Shown in pieces: positions 42,818 through 50,386 of a stretch of 64,000 nucleotides of DNA. Each line of letters starts with the position of its first letter. The first letter of the stretch is position 1. The notes beneath the pieces are model-generated. The model had not been told where the DNA came from, made no database searches, and worked only from the letters and a program-made list of their open reading frames with translations. The stretch comes from Flavobacterium sp. 9R. Lineage in GTDB: Bacteria; Bacteroidota; Bacteroidia; Flavobacteriales; Flavobacteriaceae. Location: contig NZ_LR733413.1 of the NCBI RefSeq assembly GCF_902506345.1, positions 1,466,569-1,530,568 of the forward strand, written 5' to 3'. Both the position numbers and the translations under genes were made by a program.

Positions 42818-43052
42818 ATTTATTTTTAAGCGTATTTAATAAAGTTTCGTGTTCCATTCCTTCTGAATGGTCCATTTCTTCAATAGCTTCAATCAAACCT
42901 TTTTGTTGGTTTTGAGATAAAGAATCCCAATCAGAAATGTCTTTTTTTGATTCGGTTGCGGATATCAATAGGGCGTAAAACTTCTTCAAGTTAGATTCGT
43001 CTAAACGGTCCAACGTTTTCAAAATTTTTAATTTCAATTCGCTTGTTGACAT
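42810..43052 (-). CDS. Antitoxin of RelE/ParE pair
   Basis: 80 residues. A helical, acidic protein (KILKTLDRLDESNLKKFYALL, SQNQQKGLIEAIEEMDHSEGMEHETLL) of the type that precedes ParE/RelE toxins in Bacteroidota. No DNA-binding ribbon is obvious, but the C-terminal half matches the toxin-binding tail seen in such antitoxins. It is assigned mainly from its overlap with the toxin. Confidence 0.78.
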   Translation of the reverse strand: MSTSELKLKILKTLDRLDESNLKKFYALLISATESKKDISDWDSLSQNQQKGLIEAIEEMDHSEGMEHETLLNTLKNKYA

Positions 43053-43069
43053 TTTTTTTTAAATTTTAT

Positions 43070-43085
43070 CAAAAATACAAAAATA
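43070..43085 (-). promoter_or_regulatory. Two tandem candidate -7 boxes for the toxin-antitoxin operon
   Basis: The minus strand reads TATTTTTGTATTTTTG, two adjacent matches to TAnnTTTG, ending 17 bp before the antitoxin ATG. The -33 element is unclear. Confidence 0.35.
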
Positions 43086-43276
43086 GTAGCAACAATTTGT
43101 TTTCCATTGAATTTAATAATAGTAACTCATTCTTAATCAGAAAGAAAAATAGTTGTTGTTTTTTACAATTCATCCACCAAAAACAACAGTTCAGTTACAA
43201 TCAATTTTAGTTTCGATTGGTCCAAACTACTTTTACATCAGCATAATACAATAAACAACCTTTAAAAAAATAAACT

Positions 43277-43681
43277 ATGAAAACATCAGTTCTTATCCTG
43301 TTCTTAGCCATAAGTGCAATAGCAACCGCTCAAGTCGCTATCAAAGTAGACATCGTTGGTCTAAAAAACAACAAAGGTCAAGTCCTAATCGGATTGTACA
43401 ATTCCGAGAATCATTTTCTAAAAAAAGTCTACAAAGGCAATGTCGCTTTAATCAAAAACGCAAAAGCAACGGTCACTTTTGAAAACCTTCCAGCTGGCGA
43501 GTATGCGATTAGTGTTTTTCACGATGAAAACAGCAACGGAAAATTAGACACCAACTTTATGGGAATTCCAAAAGAAGCTTATGCGGCTTCAAACGGTGCC
43601 AAAGGGTTTATGGGACCTCCAAAATACAAAGACGCTAAGTTCCAAGCCACCCAAAACAAGCACATCGTATTGAAAGTATAA
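43277..43681 (+). CDS. DUF2141 secreted protein
   Basis: 134 residues with a signal peptide ending ATAQ. The mature part (VDIVGLKNNKGQVLIGLYNSENHFLKK ... LPAGEYAISVFHDENSNGKLDTNFMGIPKEAYAASNGAKGFMGPPKYKDAKF) is the DUF2141 beta-sandwich with its HDEN-NGKLDTN calcium-like loop and GIPKE motif. Probably periplasmic. In Flavobacteriia it is often found beside a TonB receptor and a sensor cluster, as here. Function not established. Confidence 0.9.
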   Translation: MKTSVLILFLAISAIATAQVAIKVDIVGLKNNKGQVLIGLYNSENHFLKKVYKGNVALIKNAKATVTFENLPAGEYAISVFHDENSNGKLDTNFMGIPKEAYAASNGAKGFMGPPKYKDAKFQATQNKHIVLKV

Positions 43682-43816
43682 TCAGTTTACAATTCATCCT
43701 CAAAAAACGACAGTTCAGTCACAATCAATTTTACAGCAGTTACATCAGTAGTACTTTTACATCATCAAAATAACAACAACCATTTAAAAGAAATTAACAA
43801 CTAAAAAATAGAAATT

Positions 43817-44440
43817 ATGATTAAAGTTTTAACCGCCACCGCTTTATTTATTTGCAGTTTATTAGCTGCCCAAGGACAATACGAACAAGGAATGGGAAAA
43901 GCGTTCCAATTGTGGGGAGAAGGCAAAAACACCGAAGCTGCCGCTTTATTCGAAAGAATTGCAGCAGTCGAAAAAAACAATTGGTTGCCTAACTATTATG
44001 TGGCTTTAGTAAATACTACAACCGCTTTTAGAACCAAAGGAAAAGACGAAGTAACAGCTTTGCTAACCAAGGCACAAAACGCTTTGGATGTAGAACTAAT
44101 CAAAAACGAAAATAATCCAGAGTTATTAGTAATGCAAGCTATGATTCACACCGCTTGGATTGCTTATGACCCAATGACCAACGGACAAAAGTTGTCTGGA
44201 AAAGTAATGGGACTCTACGGTAAAGCACAGGCTATTGCTCCAGAAAATCCAAGAGTGGTATTCTGTAAAGCCGAGTTTGAAATTGGTGGAGCCAAGTTTT
44301 GGGGAACAGATACAACACCTATGTGTACACAAATTGATAAAGCTATCGGACTTTTTGCTACTTTTAAACCAGAAACAGCTTTCTCACCAAAATGGGGGTT
44401 AGACCGTGCTCAAGAAGCTCAAAAAAATTGTAAAAAATAG
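43817..44440 (+). CDS. TPR-like secreted protein
   Basis: 207 residues with a signal peptide ending LLAAQGQ. Helical repeats resemble tetratricopeptides (KAFQLWGEGKNTEAAALFERIAAVEKNNWLPNYYVALVN, ALDVELIKNENNPELLVMQAMIHTAW, GLYGKAQAIAPENPRVVFCKAEFEIG). It probably works as a scaffold in the periplasm. It lies 135 bp after the DUF2141 gene and 73 bp before the histidine kinase. Confidence 0.8.
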   Translation: MIKVLTATALFICSLLAAQGQYEQGMGKAFQLWGEGKNTEAAALFERIAAVEKNNWLPNYYVALVNTTTAFRTKGKDEVTALLTKAQNALDVELIKNENNPELLVMQAMIHTAWIAYDPMTNGQKLSGKVMGLYGKAQAIAPENPRVVFCKAEFEIGGAKFWGTDTTPMCTQIDKAIGLFATFKPETAFSPKWGLDRAQEAQKNCKK

Positions 44441-44469
44441 TATAAATTTTAAATCCTTTTGGAGTCAAA

Positions 44470-44484
44470 AACGCTGAAAGGGTT
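44470..44484 (+). repeat. Half copy of the 42361 palindrome
   Basis: AACGCTGAAAGGGTT is identical to the right arm at 42380-42394. It lies 30 bp upstream of the histidine kinase start, without the matching left arm. Confidence 0.7.
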
Positions 44485-44513
44485 GAAAAACCAAAAACAA
44501 AAAGTCAAAGAAT

Positions 44514-45869
44514 ATGGAAAAACAGAAATACAGTACACTAGAAGGAATCAAAAAAGGCTTTATAGATTGTTTGAAGATTACACTAGTATTTACGCTTGTT
44601 TTTTCGTTGTTGCAAGGGGATTTTAATCCTCAAAGTCTACTGATTACTTTTCTAGTTAGTGCTCTTTATTCTTATGGAATTGGTTTTGGAAACGGTATTA
44701 TTAATGATATTTTGGATCGCAGATGGGATTGGTTAGAACAGACTAATTTAAGAGTGTATTTTGGAATAATTTGCACTATTCTTTACACTATTCCTGTGGT
44801 CTTGGGAATCGATTATTTGACATTCGTAGTGTTTCAAAAACTAGAAGTTTCGGAGTTTTTTAACAACAGAATGGTTTGGGTACACATGTTTTACATCATT
44901 CTTTCTTTGGGAGTTTCTACATTTATGCACGCACGTAGTTTTATGCTCAATTGGAAACAAGCTTCTAAAAAAGAAGTATTCGAACAAAAGATTATTGCAG
45001 GAACAGCTTCGGCTAAATTTGAAACCTTAAAAAATCAAATCGACCCACATTTTCTTTTCAATAGTTTGAATGTGTTAAGCTCGCTGATTGAGGAAAATCC
45101 AGATAATGCCCAACGTTTCACTACTTCTTTGTCTAAAATTTACCGCTATGTGTTGGAACAAAAAGATAAAGAATTGGTATCGGTAGCAGAGGAATTGAGT
45201 TTTGCAACTACGTATATGAAATTGCTGAAAATGCGCTTTGAGAACAGTTTGTTTTATGAAGTGACTGCCGAAGTTCAAAATCCAGAGGCCAAAGTAGTAC
45301 CGCTTTCACTGCAATTGTTATTAGAAAATACCGTAAAACACAATGTGGTAAGCGAGCAAAGACCTCTACACATCCGAATTTATATTGAAAATGATTATTT
45401 AGTGATTCAGAATGATTATCAAAAGAAAGAAGTATTACAAGACCGACAAGGCGTTGGATTACAAAACATCATCAATCGATACGCCATCATTACCAAACGA
45501 AAAGTACTGATTGAACAAAACGAACAAACTTTTACCGTTAAAATACCCATTTTAACCCAACAAATAACTGTTATGGAAACGACATTAAATTACAGAGAAA
45601 ACAATGCGTACTACCGCGCAAAAAAGAGAGTAGAAGAATTAAAAGGATTTTATGGCAACCTGATTTCGTATTGTGTAGTTATCCCTATTTTAATTTATGT
45701 GAATCTTACTTTTGTCCCACAATTTCATTGGTTTTGGTTCTCCTTAGGAGGCTGGGGATTTGGTTTGATTATGCACGGTTTTAAAGTTTTTGGTTACAGC
45801 TCTAGCTGGGAAGAACGAAAAATTCAAGAGATTTTAAGAAAAGAAGACGAACAACAAAAATGGAAATAA
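44514..45869 (+). CDS. LytS-type histidine kinase fused to a C-terminal 2TM domain
   Basis: 451 residues. Four membrane segments (about 22-45, 50-66, 82-110 and 122-141) precede a PF06580-type kinase: the phospho-acceptor His179 lies in NQIDPHFLFNSLNVL, and the ATPase half has LQLLLENTVKHN and DRQGVGLQNIINRY. From residue 354 (Met at 45573) a full 2TM domain follows (YYRAKKRVEELKGFYGNLISY ... WGFGLIMHGFKVF ... QKWK), otherwise found as a separate small protein, as in the next three genes. The junction around CAACAAATAACTG contains an out-of-frame TAA, as if a stop was lost by a small indel. It probably phosphorylates the LytTR regulator downstream. Confidence 0.92.
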   Translation: MEKQKYSTLEGIKKGFIDCLKITLVFTLVFSLLQGDFNPQSLLITFLVSALYSYGIGFGNGIINDILDRRWDWLEQTNLRVYFGIICTILYTIPVVLGIDYLTFVVFQKLEVSEFFNNRMVWVHMFYIILSLGVSTFMHARSFMLNWKQASKKEVFEQKIIAGTASAKFETLKNQIDPHFLFNSLNVLSSLIEENPDNAQRFTTSLSKIYRYVLEQKDKELVSVAEELSFATTYMKLLKMRFENSLFYEVTAEVQNPEAKVVPLSLQLLLENTVKHNVVSEQRPLHIRIYIENDYLVIQNDYQKKEVLQDRQGVGLQNIINRYAIITKRKVLIEQNEQTFTVKIPILTQQITVMETTLNYRENNAYYRAKKRVEELKGFYGNLISYCVVIPILIYVNLTFVPQFHWFWFSLGGWGFGLIMHGFKVFGYSSSWEERKIQEILRKEDEQQKWK

Positions 45870-45871
45870 CG

Positions 45872-46198
45872 ATGGAACGAATAGATACCAGTCAAGAACA
45901 AGAAGGTTTGGTGAAAATGGCCAAAGCAAGAGTAAAAAAGCTGAAAGATTTTTATTTTCATATGGTGTTTTTTATGCTAGGCGTAGTAATCTATGTTTTG
46001 AAAACGTATTATGGCGCACCTTTGAACTTTTTTCCCATACGTTACATCAACGGTTTTGTAATGGCGATTTGGACTACCTTTTTTGCTATTCAAGCGGTTC
46101 AATTGTTTTTTACAGAAGTAATTTTGGGTAAATCTTGGGAAGAAAAGCAAATTAAAAGAATAATCGGAAAGAACAACGAAAAACAAATCTGGAAATAA
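45872..46198 (+). CDS. 2TM domain protein
   Basis: 108 residues from the ATG at 45872. This start mimics the next junction (TGGAAATAA, two bases, ATGGAA). An ATG at 45860 overlapping the kinase is possible. It shows the 2TM family layout: a charged N-terminal helix (KARVKKLKDFYFHMVFF), two membrane segments, and a C-terminal SWEEKQIKRIIGKN...WK. Function unknown; probably a membrane partner of the kinase. Confidence 0.88.
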   Translation: MERIDTSQEQEGLVKMAKARVKKLKDFYFHMVFFMLGVVIYVLKTYYGAPLNFFPIRYINGFVMAIWTTFFAIQAVQLFFTEVILGKSWEEKQIKRIIGKNNEKQIWK

Positions 46199-46200
46199 TT

Positions 46201-46506
46201 ATGGAAACGAATTTTCAAGAAGAAGATAGATACTATCAAGCCAAGAAAAGAGTGGAGGATTTAAAAGGATTTTATGGAAATTTGACCTCTTACATTGTAG
46301 TGAATATATTTTTAGCAGTAATCAATTTACTAACCTCTCCAGGATATTTATGGTTCTTTTGGCCTTTACTAGGTTGGGGTGTAGGCGTGTTGTTTCACGC
46401 AATGAAAGTGTTCAATTGGATGCCTTTTTTCGGCAAAGAATGGGAAGAGCAAAAAATTAAAGAGTTTATGGAAAAAGAGAAACAATCCAGAAACGATTGG
46501 AAATAA
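46201..46506 (+). CDS. 2TM domain protein
   Basis: 101 residues, two bases after the previous stop. RYYQAKKRVEDLKGFYGNLTSYIVVNIFL and WPLLGWGVGVLFHAMKVF are very similar to the 2TM tail of the kinase, indicating recent tandem duplication. C-terminus EWEEQKIKEFMEKEKQ...DWK. Confidence 0.92.
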   Translation: METNFQEEDRYYQAKKRVEDLKGFYGNLTSYIVVNIFLAVINLLTSPGYLWFFWPLLGWGVGVLFHAMKVFNWMPFFGKEWEEQKIKEFMEKEKQSRNDWK

Positions 46507-46532
46507 AAAAATAAGTTTAAATAGAAAATAAA

Positions 46533-46883
46533 ATGGAAAATAAGCAAAATCAATACGATTCATTTTTAGACAGAACTCAAGAAGAGCGTTACGATATCGC
46601 ATTTAAAAGAGTGCAAAAAATAAAAGGATTTTATGTGCATCTAATAGTGTATGTTTTAGTTAATATCGGATTAATCGCTATGAGAGCAAGACATTTTGAT
46701 TCACTAGATACCAATTTTTGGAGTTGGCAAACACTTAATACTGCTTTCTTTTGGGGCATTGGATTGGTAGCACACGGAGCTTCTGTTTTTGGGAAAGATT
46801 TGTTTTTAGGCAAAGATTGGGAGAAAAGAAAAATGGAGGAATTTTTAAAAGAAGAAGTTGAAAAACAACAACAGTGGAAATAG
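46533..46883 (+). CDS. 2TM domain protein
   Basis: 116 residues, 26 bp after the previous gene. ERYDIAFKRVQKIKGFYVHLIVYVLVNIGLIAM and FFWGIGLVAHGASVFGKD show the 2TM pattern with a longer loop between the membrane segments. It ends QQQWK. Fourth 2TM unit of the cluster, counting the kinase tail. Confidence 0.92.
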   Translation: MENKQNQYDSFLDRTQEERYDIAFKRVQKIKGFYVHLIVYVLVNIGLIAMRARHFDSLDTNFWSWQTLNTAFFWGIGLVAHGASVFGKDLFLGKDWEKRKMEEFLKEEVEKQQQWK

Positions 46884-46886
46884 TTT

Positions 46887-46984
46887 CAGTTCTCAGTTTT
46901 CAGTTCTCAGTTTTCTAACCTCTAACCTCTAATTTCTAACCTCTAATTTCTAATTTCAAACCTCTAATTTCTAACTTCTAACCT
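46887..46984 (+). repeat. Heptanucleotide tandem repeat, 14 units
   Basis: Exactly 14 units of 7 bases without a slip: four of CAGTTYT, then ten of the CTAAYYT type (CTAACCT, CTAATTT, CTAACTT, with one CAAACCT). It fills the whole space from 4 bp after the 2TM stop to 6 bp before the LytTR start, so it occupies the ribosome-binding region of the regulator gene. It is almost purine-free apart from A. Confidence 0.93.
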
Positions 46985-46990
46985 CAAATA

Positions 46991-47758
46991 ATGACGACTA
47001 TAATCATCGAAGACGAAAAACCAGCAGCACGTTTGTTGCAACGTAAACTCGAAAAACTACAAATCAATGTAACAGTACTGCTGCACTCGGTAGAAGAGGC
47101 TATCGAATGGTTTTGGAACCATCCCCATCCCGACCTAATTTTTTTGGATATTCAATTATCCGATGGCTTGTCTTTTGCCATTTTTGAAGCAGTCGAAATT
47201 AAGAGTGCTATCATTTTTACCACCGCTTATGACGAATATGCTTTGCGTGCTTTTAAACTCAACAGTATTGATTATTTACTCAAACCCATCGATGAAGATG
47301 ACTTGGAAATTGCAGTGAATAAATACAAATCAAGAGTCCCAGAAAAGGCACCTGAAAATCCTTCGCTTGCGTTAGATTTTGAAGCTATCAAAAAGATGCT
47401 GACCAACCCATTTGAGAAAAATTATAAAAAGCGATTTACACTAAAAATTGGGCAACATTTGAAGGTGATTTCAGTTGATGAAATTGAATGTTTTTACAGC
47501 GAAAATAAAGGAACCTATTTGCATACTTTCGACAACAGAGATTATCTTCTGGAAACCACTTTAGAGGTTTTGGAACAAGAATTAGACCCTACTGCTTTTT
47601 ACAGAATCAGCCGAAAATTTATCATTCCATTAAAGGCCATAAAGGAGATAGTGGTGTACAGTAACTCTCGTTTAAAGATTATTTTACCTACTTATAAAGC
47701 CGAAGAAGTGATAGTAAGTAGAGAAAAAGTAGCCGATTTCAGAAACTGGATTGGTTAA
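46991..47758 (+). CDS. LytTR family response regulator
   Basis: 255 residues. Receiver domain 1-115 with Asp53 in LIFLDIQLSDG, acidic triad EDE at 7-9 and Lys in LLKPIDEDD. The LytTR DNA-binding domain covers about 145-250 (KKRFTLKIGQHLKVISVDEIECFYSENKGTYLH ... FYRISRKFIIPLKAIKEI). It is probably the partner of the kinase at 44514. Its expression could depend on the heptad tract that precedes it. Confidence 0.95.
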   Translation: MTTIIIEDEKPAARLLQRKLEKLQINVTVLLHSVEEAIEWFWNHPHPDLIFLDIQLSDGLSFAIFEAVEIKSAIIFTTAYDEYALRAFKLNSIDYLLKPIDEDDLEIAVNKYKSRVPEKAPENPSLALDFEAIKKMLTNPFEKNYKKRFTLKIGQHLKVISVDEIECFYSENKGTYLHTFDNRDYLLETTLEVLEQELDPTAFYRISRKFIIPLKAIKEIVVYSNSRLKIILPTYKAEEVIVSREKVADFRNWIG

Positions 47759-47852
47759 AAAATGGCTTCATTTTTTAGTTTAGATAAAAACAGTTAAAAA
47801 TACTGGTTATTAGTTATTTACGTGTTTGTCATAGGATTTATCTATTACGCTT

Positions 47853-48626
47853 TTATTCACTAATAAACCGTTTTCTGATAGCAATAAGAACAAAAACCAT
47901 AAGTGTGTAGGCAATAAAAAATGGTGCTATGTATTCAATAAGATGCAACGGTAACATCACGGCAATAATTAGCAATTGAAAGCCTAAACCATAAATGGAT
48001 AACAAGCTCATAAACCAATTCGGAAACGTTTTTACTTTGTATGCCTCTTGGTCTAATGCGTGAATTATTTTATCAAAAAGCCCATAAACGATTGTATAAA
48101 TTCGGAACAAAAAAGTCACCGATTTTTGTGTTTCTCCAGGCAAAGCTTTGGGTGTTTTGTACTCAAATATTTTACTAGTACTGTCTCCTCCAATTGATTT
48201 ATGTCTCAAAATTACGTAGTAATAATTGTATAAAGTTCCTTGTAATTGGATGCCAAAAAAAGCTGCAAACGCATACCAAAATGTCGTTTTTGAGACCCAA
48301 CAAATGGCCATAAAAATCATAAAATTTAAGACGATATCAAAGACACTATCGAGGTATCTACCAACGTATGAAGGTTTGTTTTTTAGTCTTGCTAATTCAC
48401 CATCTGCAGCGTCAATTCCAGATTTTAAAATAATGAAAAAGGCGGCCAAAAAATAATGATTAGTGAGTATGCAAAAAATGGCAATCAAGCCAGAGATGCC
48501 AAAAAGTAGCGTTACGTGAATTGGGGTAAATCGAGTTTCTTTTAGTTGTTGCGCCAGAAATTTACCAAATGGGCGACCATAATCGGAGAGGTCGAAGAAC
48601 TTATCTTGTGTTGCAAGTTTTGACAT
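47853..48626 (-). CDS. CDP-alcohol phosphatidyltransferase family protein
   Basis: 257 residues from the ATG at 48626 (MSKLATQDKFFDLSDYGRP); an earlier in-frame Met is less likely. The family active site is exact: DAADGELARL, eight residues, G, three, D, three, D (GRYLDSVFD). About six membrane segments. It transfers a phosphoalcohol from or to a CDP-linked donor in phospholipid synthesis; which alcohol is unknown. Solitary gene in the inner membrane. Confidence 0.9.
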   Translation of the reverse strand: MSKLATQDKFFDLSDYGRPFGKFLAQQLKETRFTPIHVTLLFGISGLIAIFCILTNHYFLAAFFIILKSGIDAADGELARLKNKPSYVGRYLDSVFDIVLNFMIFMAICWVSKTTFWYAFAAFFGIQLQGTLYNYYYVILRHKSIGGDSTSKIFEYKTPKALPGETQKSVTFLFRIYTIVYGLFDKIIHALDQEAYKVKTFPNWFMSLLSIYGLGFQLLIIAVMLPLHLIEYIAPFFIAYTLMVFVLIAIRKRFISE

Positions 48627-48788
48627 TATAAGCTGTAAAAGTAAAATGACAATATAGTCGAGGCGCAAAAGTAGCTCAATTTAAGCGGAATAGTTGCCTA
48701 AACAATAGTTTACTTTGTGTTAAAGTAAAAAAAGCGCGTTTCGAGTTTTAGTACTTTTATGGTATTAAAAAACCAAATTTATTGTATT

Positions 48789-49259
48789 ATGGCGGTACCA
48801 AATTTAAAAGTAATTCAAGCCCTAAGAGAAACGGCGACACAAATAGCAACTAGCGGTCGTTATGAATGGGGGCATATGGGGAGTTGTAATTGTGGGCATT
48901 TGGCACAAAATATAACTTCGTTTACCAGAGCAGAAATTCAACAGTTTGCCTTGCAAAAGCGAGGTGATTGGTCGGAACAAGTTATAGATTATTGTCCAAC
49001 GAGTGGTTATCCTATGGATTTAATTATCGGTAGAATGATTGAATTTGGTTTTACGCAATCAGATTTGAGACAGCTCGAAAACTTGTCCAATCCCGAGATT
49101 TTAGCCAAAGCTGGTGTGGCTTCTTTCAATAGAAATGTGATGTCAGATACGGTAAAATATATGAATGCGTGGGCAGATTTGTTAGAGAACCAATGGATGG
49201 AACAAAACATCAATCACATCGTTTTGCCAACGTTTGAAAGAGAAGAGATGATGTATTAG
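48789..49259 (+). CDS. Conserved hypothetical protein
   Basis: 156 residues from the ATG at 48789 (MAVPNLKVIQALRETA). Cys/His occur in WGHMGSCNCGHLAQNI and DYCPTSGYPMD, which could form a metal site. The C-terminal half is helical. No known family is recognised. It ends 14 bp before the convergent heme A synthase gene. Confidence 0.75.
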   Translation: MAVPNLKVIQALRETATQIATSGRYEWGHMGSCNCGHLAQNITSFTRAEIQQFALQKRGDWSEQVIDYCPTSGYPMDLIIGRMIEFGFTQSDLRQLENLSNPEILAKAGVASFNRNVMSDTVKYMNAWADLLENQWMEQNINHIVLPTFEREEMMY

Positions 49260-49273
49260 ACCATCTCTTTATC

Positions 49274-50296
49274 TTATTTAGTGAAACGGTGTAGCGTGTA
49301 AGTCATAGCTGTCAATAAAAAGAAAGCTGTGATTTGGTGTGCTAATCCTAACCAAAGGGGCACGCTGTATAACAAAGTCAAAACGCCTAGTGCAAATTGT
49401 ACAAAAACAAGTATAACAAGCGCATTGAGACCGTTTTGTTGTGCAATTGACAAAGAGTATTTTTTGCTTTTGAAATACAACAAAACCATTAACGCCACTA
49501 CAAGATAAGCGGTAGTACGATGCACGAATTGCACGCCGCTTTTTCCTTCAATCAAATTGAGGATAAAACTGTTTTTTTCGATAAATACACTATCGTGAAT
49601 GAATTGGCCATCGCTCATTAATGGCCAATGGTTGTGAATTAATCCAGCGTTTAAACCTGCAACAAAACCACCGTATATGATTTGAATAATCAAAAACACA
49701 AAGGCAAATCGTGCAATAGTTCTCAATTGAGGATAAAAGTTGTCTTTGTTAGGATAAATCAAATCCAAAGCCACCCAGAGGGTATAAGCAAAGGTGATGA
49801 ATGCAAAAGTAAGGTGCAAAGCCAGTCTAAAATGACTCACATCTGGATTGTCAATTAATCCACTTTTTACCATAAACCAACCCAAAAATCCTTGAAATCC
49901 TCCCATACACAAAAGAACAATACATTTTTTGATGGTCGATTTTTCTAATCTTTTTTTTGCTAAAAAATAAAAGAAAGGGATTAAAAACACCATCCCGATG
50001 ATTCGACCAATAAAACGGTGAAACCATTCCCAGAAGTAAATGAATTTATAATCAGATAAGGTAAAATCATTGTGAATATTGATTTTTTGATACTCAGGAA
50101 ACTTTTTGTATTCTTCAAAAGCTTGACTCCATTTCGCCTCTGTCATAGGAGGGAAGGTATCGGTAATCAAATGCCAATCGGTCATTGAGAGTCCAGAATT
50201 AGTTAATCGGGTAATTCCGCCAACCACAACCATTAAAAATAAAAGTAGGCAACCAGAAAGCAGCCAAATGATAACAGGTTTATTAGATTTAGTCAT
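49274..50296 (-). CDS. ctaA: Heme A synthase (COX15/CtaA family)
   Basis: 340 residues with eight membrane segments. Hallmarks: VVVGGITRLTNSGLSMTDW near the N-terminus, YFWEWFHRFIGRIIG with the first heme-ligand His, and QFVHRTTAYLV and LGLAHQITAFF with the later His pair. It converts heme O to heme A for the cytochrome aa3 oxidase in the inner membrane. An aerobic respiratory organism is implied. Confidence 0.95.
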   Translation of the reverse strand: MTKSNKPVIIWLLSGCLLLFLMVVVGGITRLTNSGLSMTDWHLITDTFPPMTEAKWSQAFEEYKKFPEYQKINIHNDFTLSDYKFIYFWEWFHRFIGRIIGMVFLIPFFYFLAKKRLEKSTIKKCIVLLCMGGFQGFLGWFMVKSGLIDNPDVSHFRLALHLTFAFITFAYTLWVALDLIYPNKDNFYPQLRTIARFAFVFLIIQIIYGGFVAGLNAGLIHNHWPLMSDGQFIHDSVFIEKNSFILNLIEGKSGVQFVHRTTAYLVVALMVLLYFKSKKYSLSIAQQNGLNALVILVFVQFALGVLTLLYSVPLWLGLAHQITAFFLLTAMTYTLHRFTK

Positions 50297-50351
50297 TTTT
50301 TTAGTGATAAAAAATCAATTATTTTATTGCAAATTTATGGGTTTGGCAACG

Positions 50352-50386
50352 AAAAAAAGGGCTAACAATCGTTAATCTTTAGCCCT
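50352..50386 (-). terminator. Terminator overlapping the end of cca
   Basis: On the minus strand AGGGCTAA and TTAGCCCT pair around a 13-base loop and are followed by seven T. The stem begins inside the last codons of the cca gene and spans its stop. Confidence 0.7.

Noticed and set aside
46887..46984. CRISPR array
   Set aside because: Seven-base tandem units without spacers, no cas genes.
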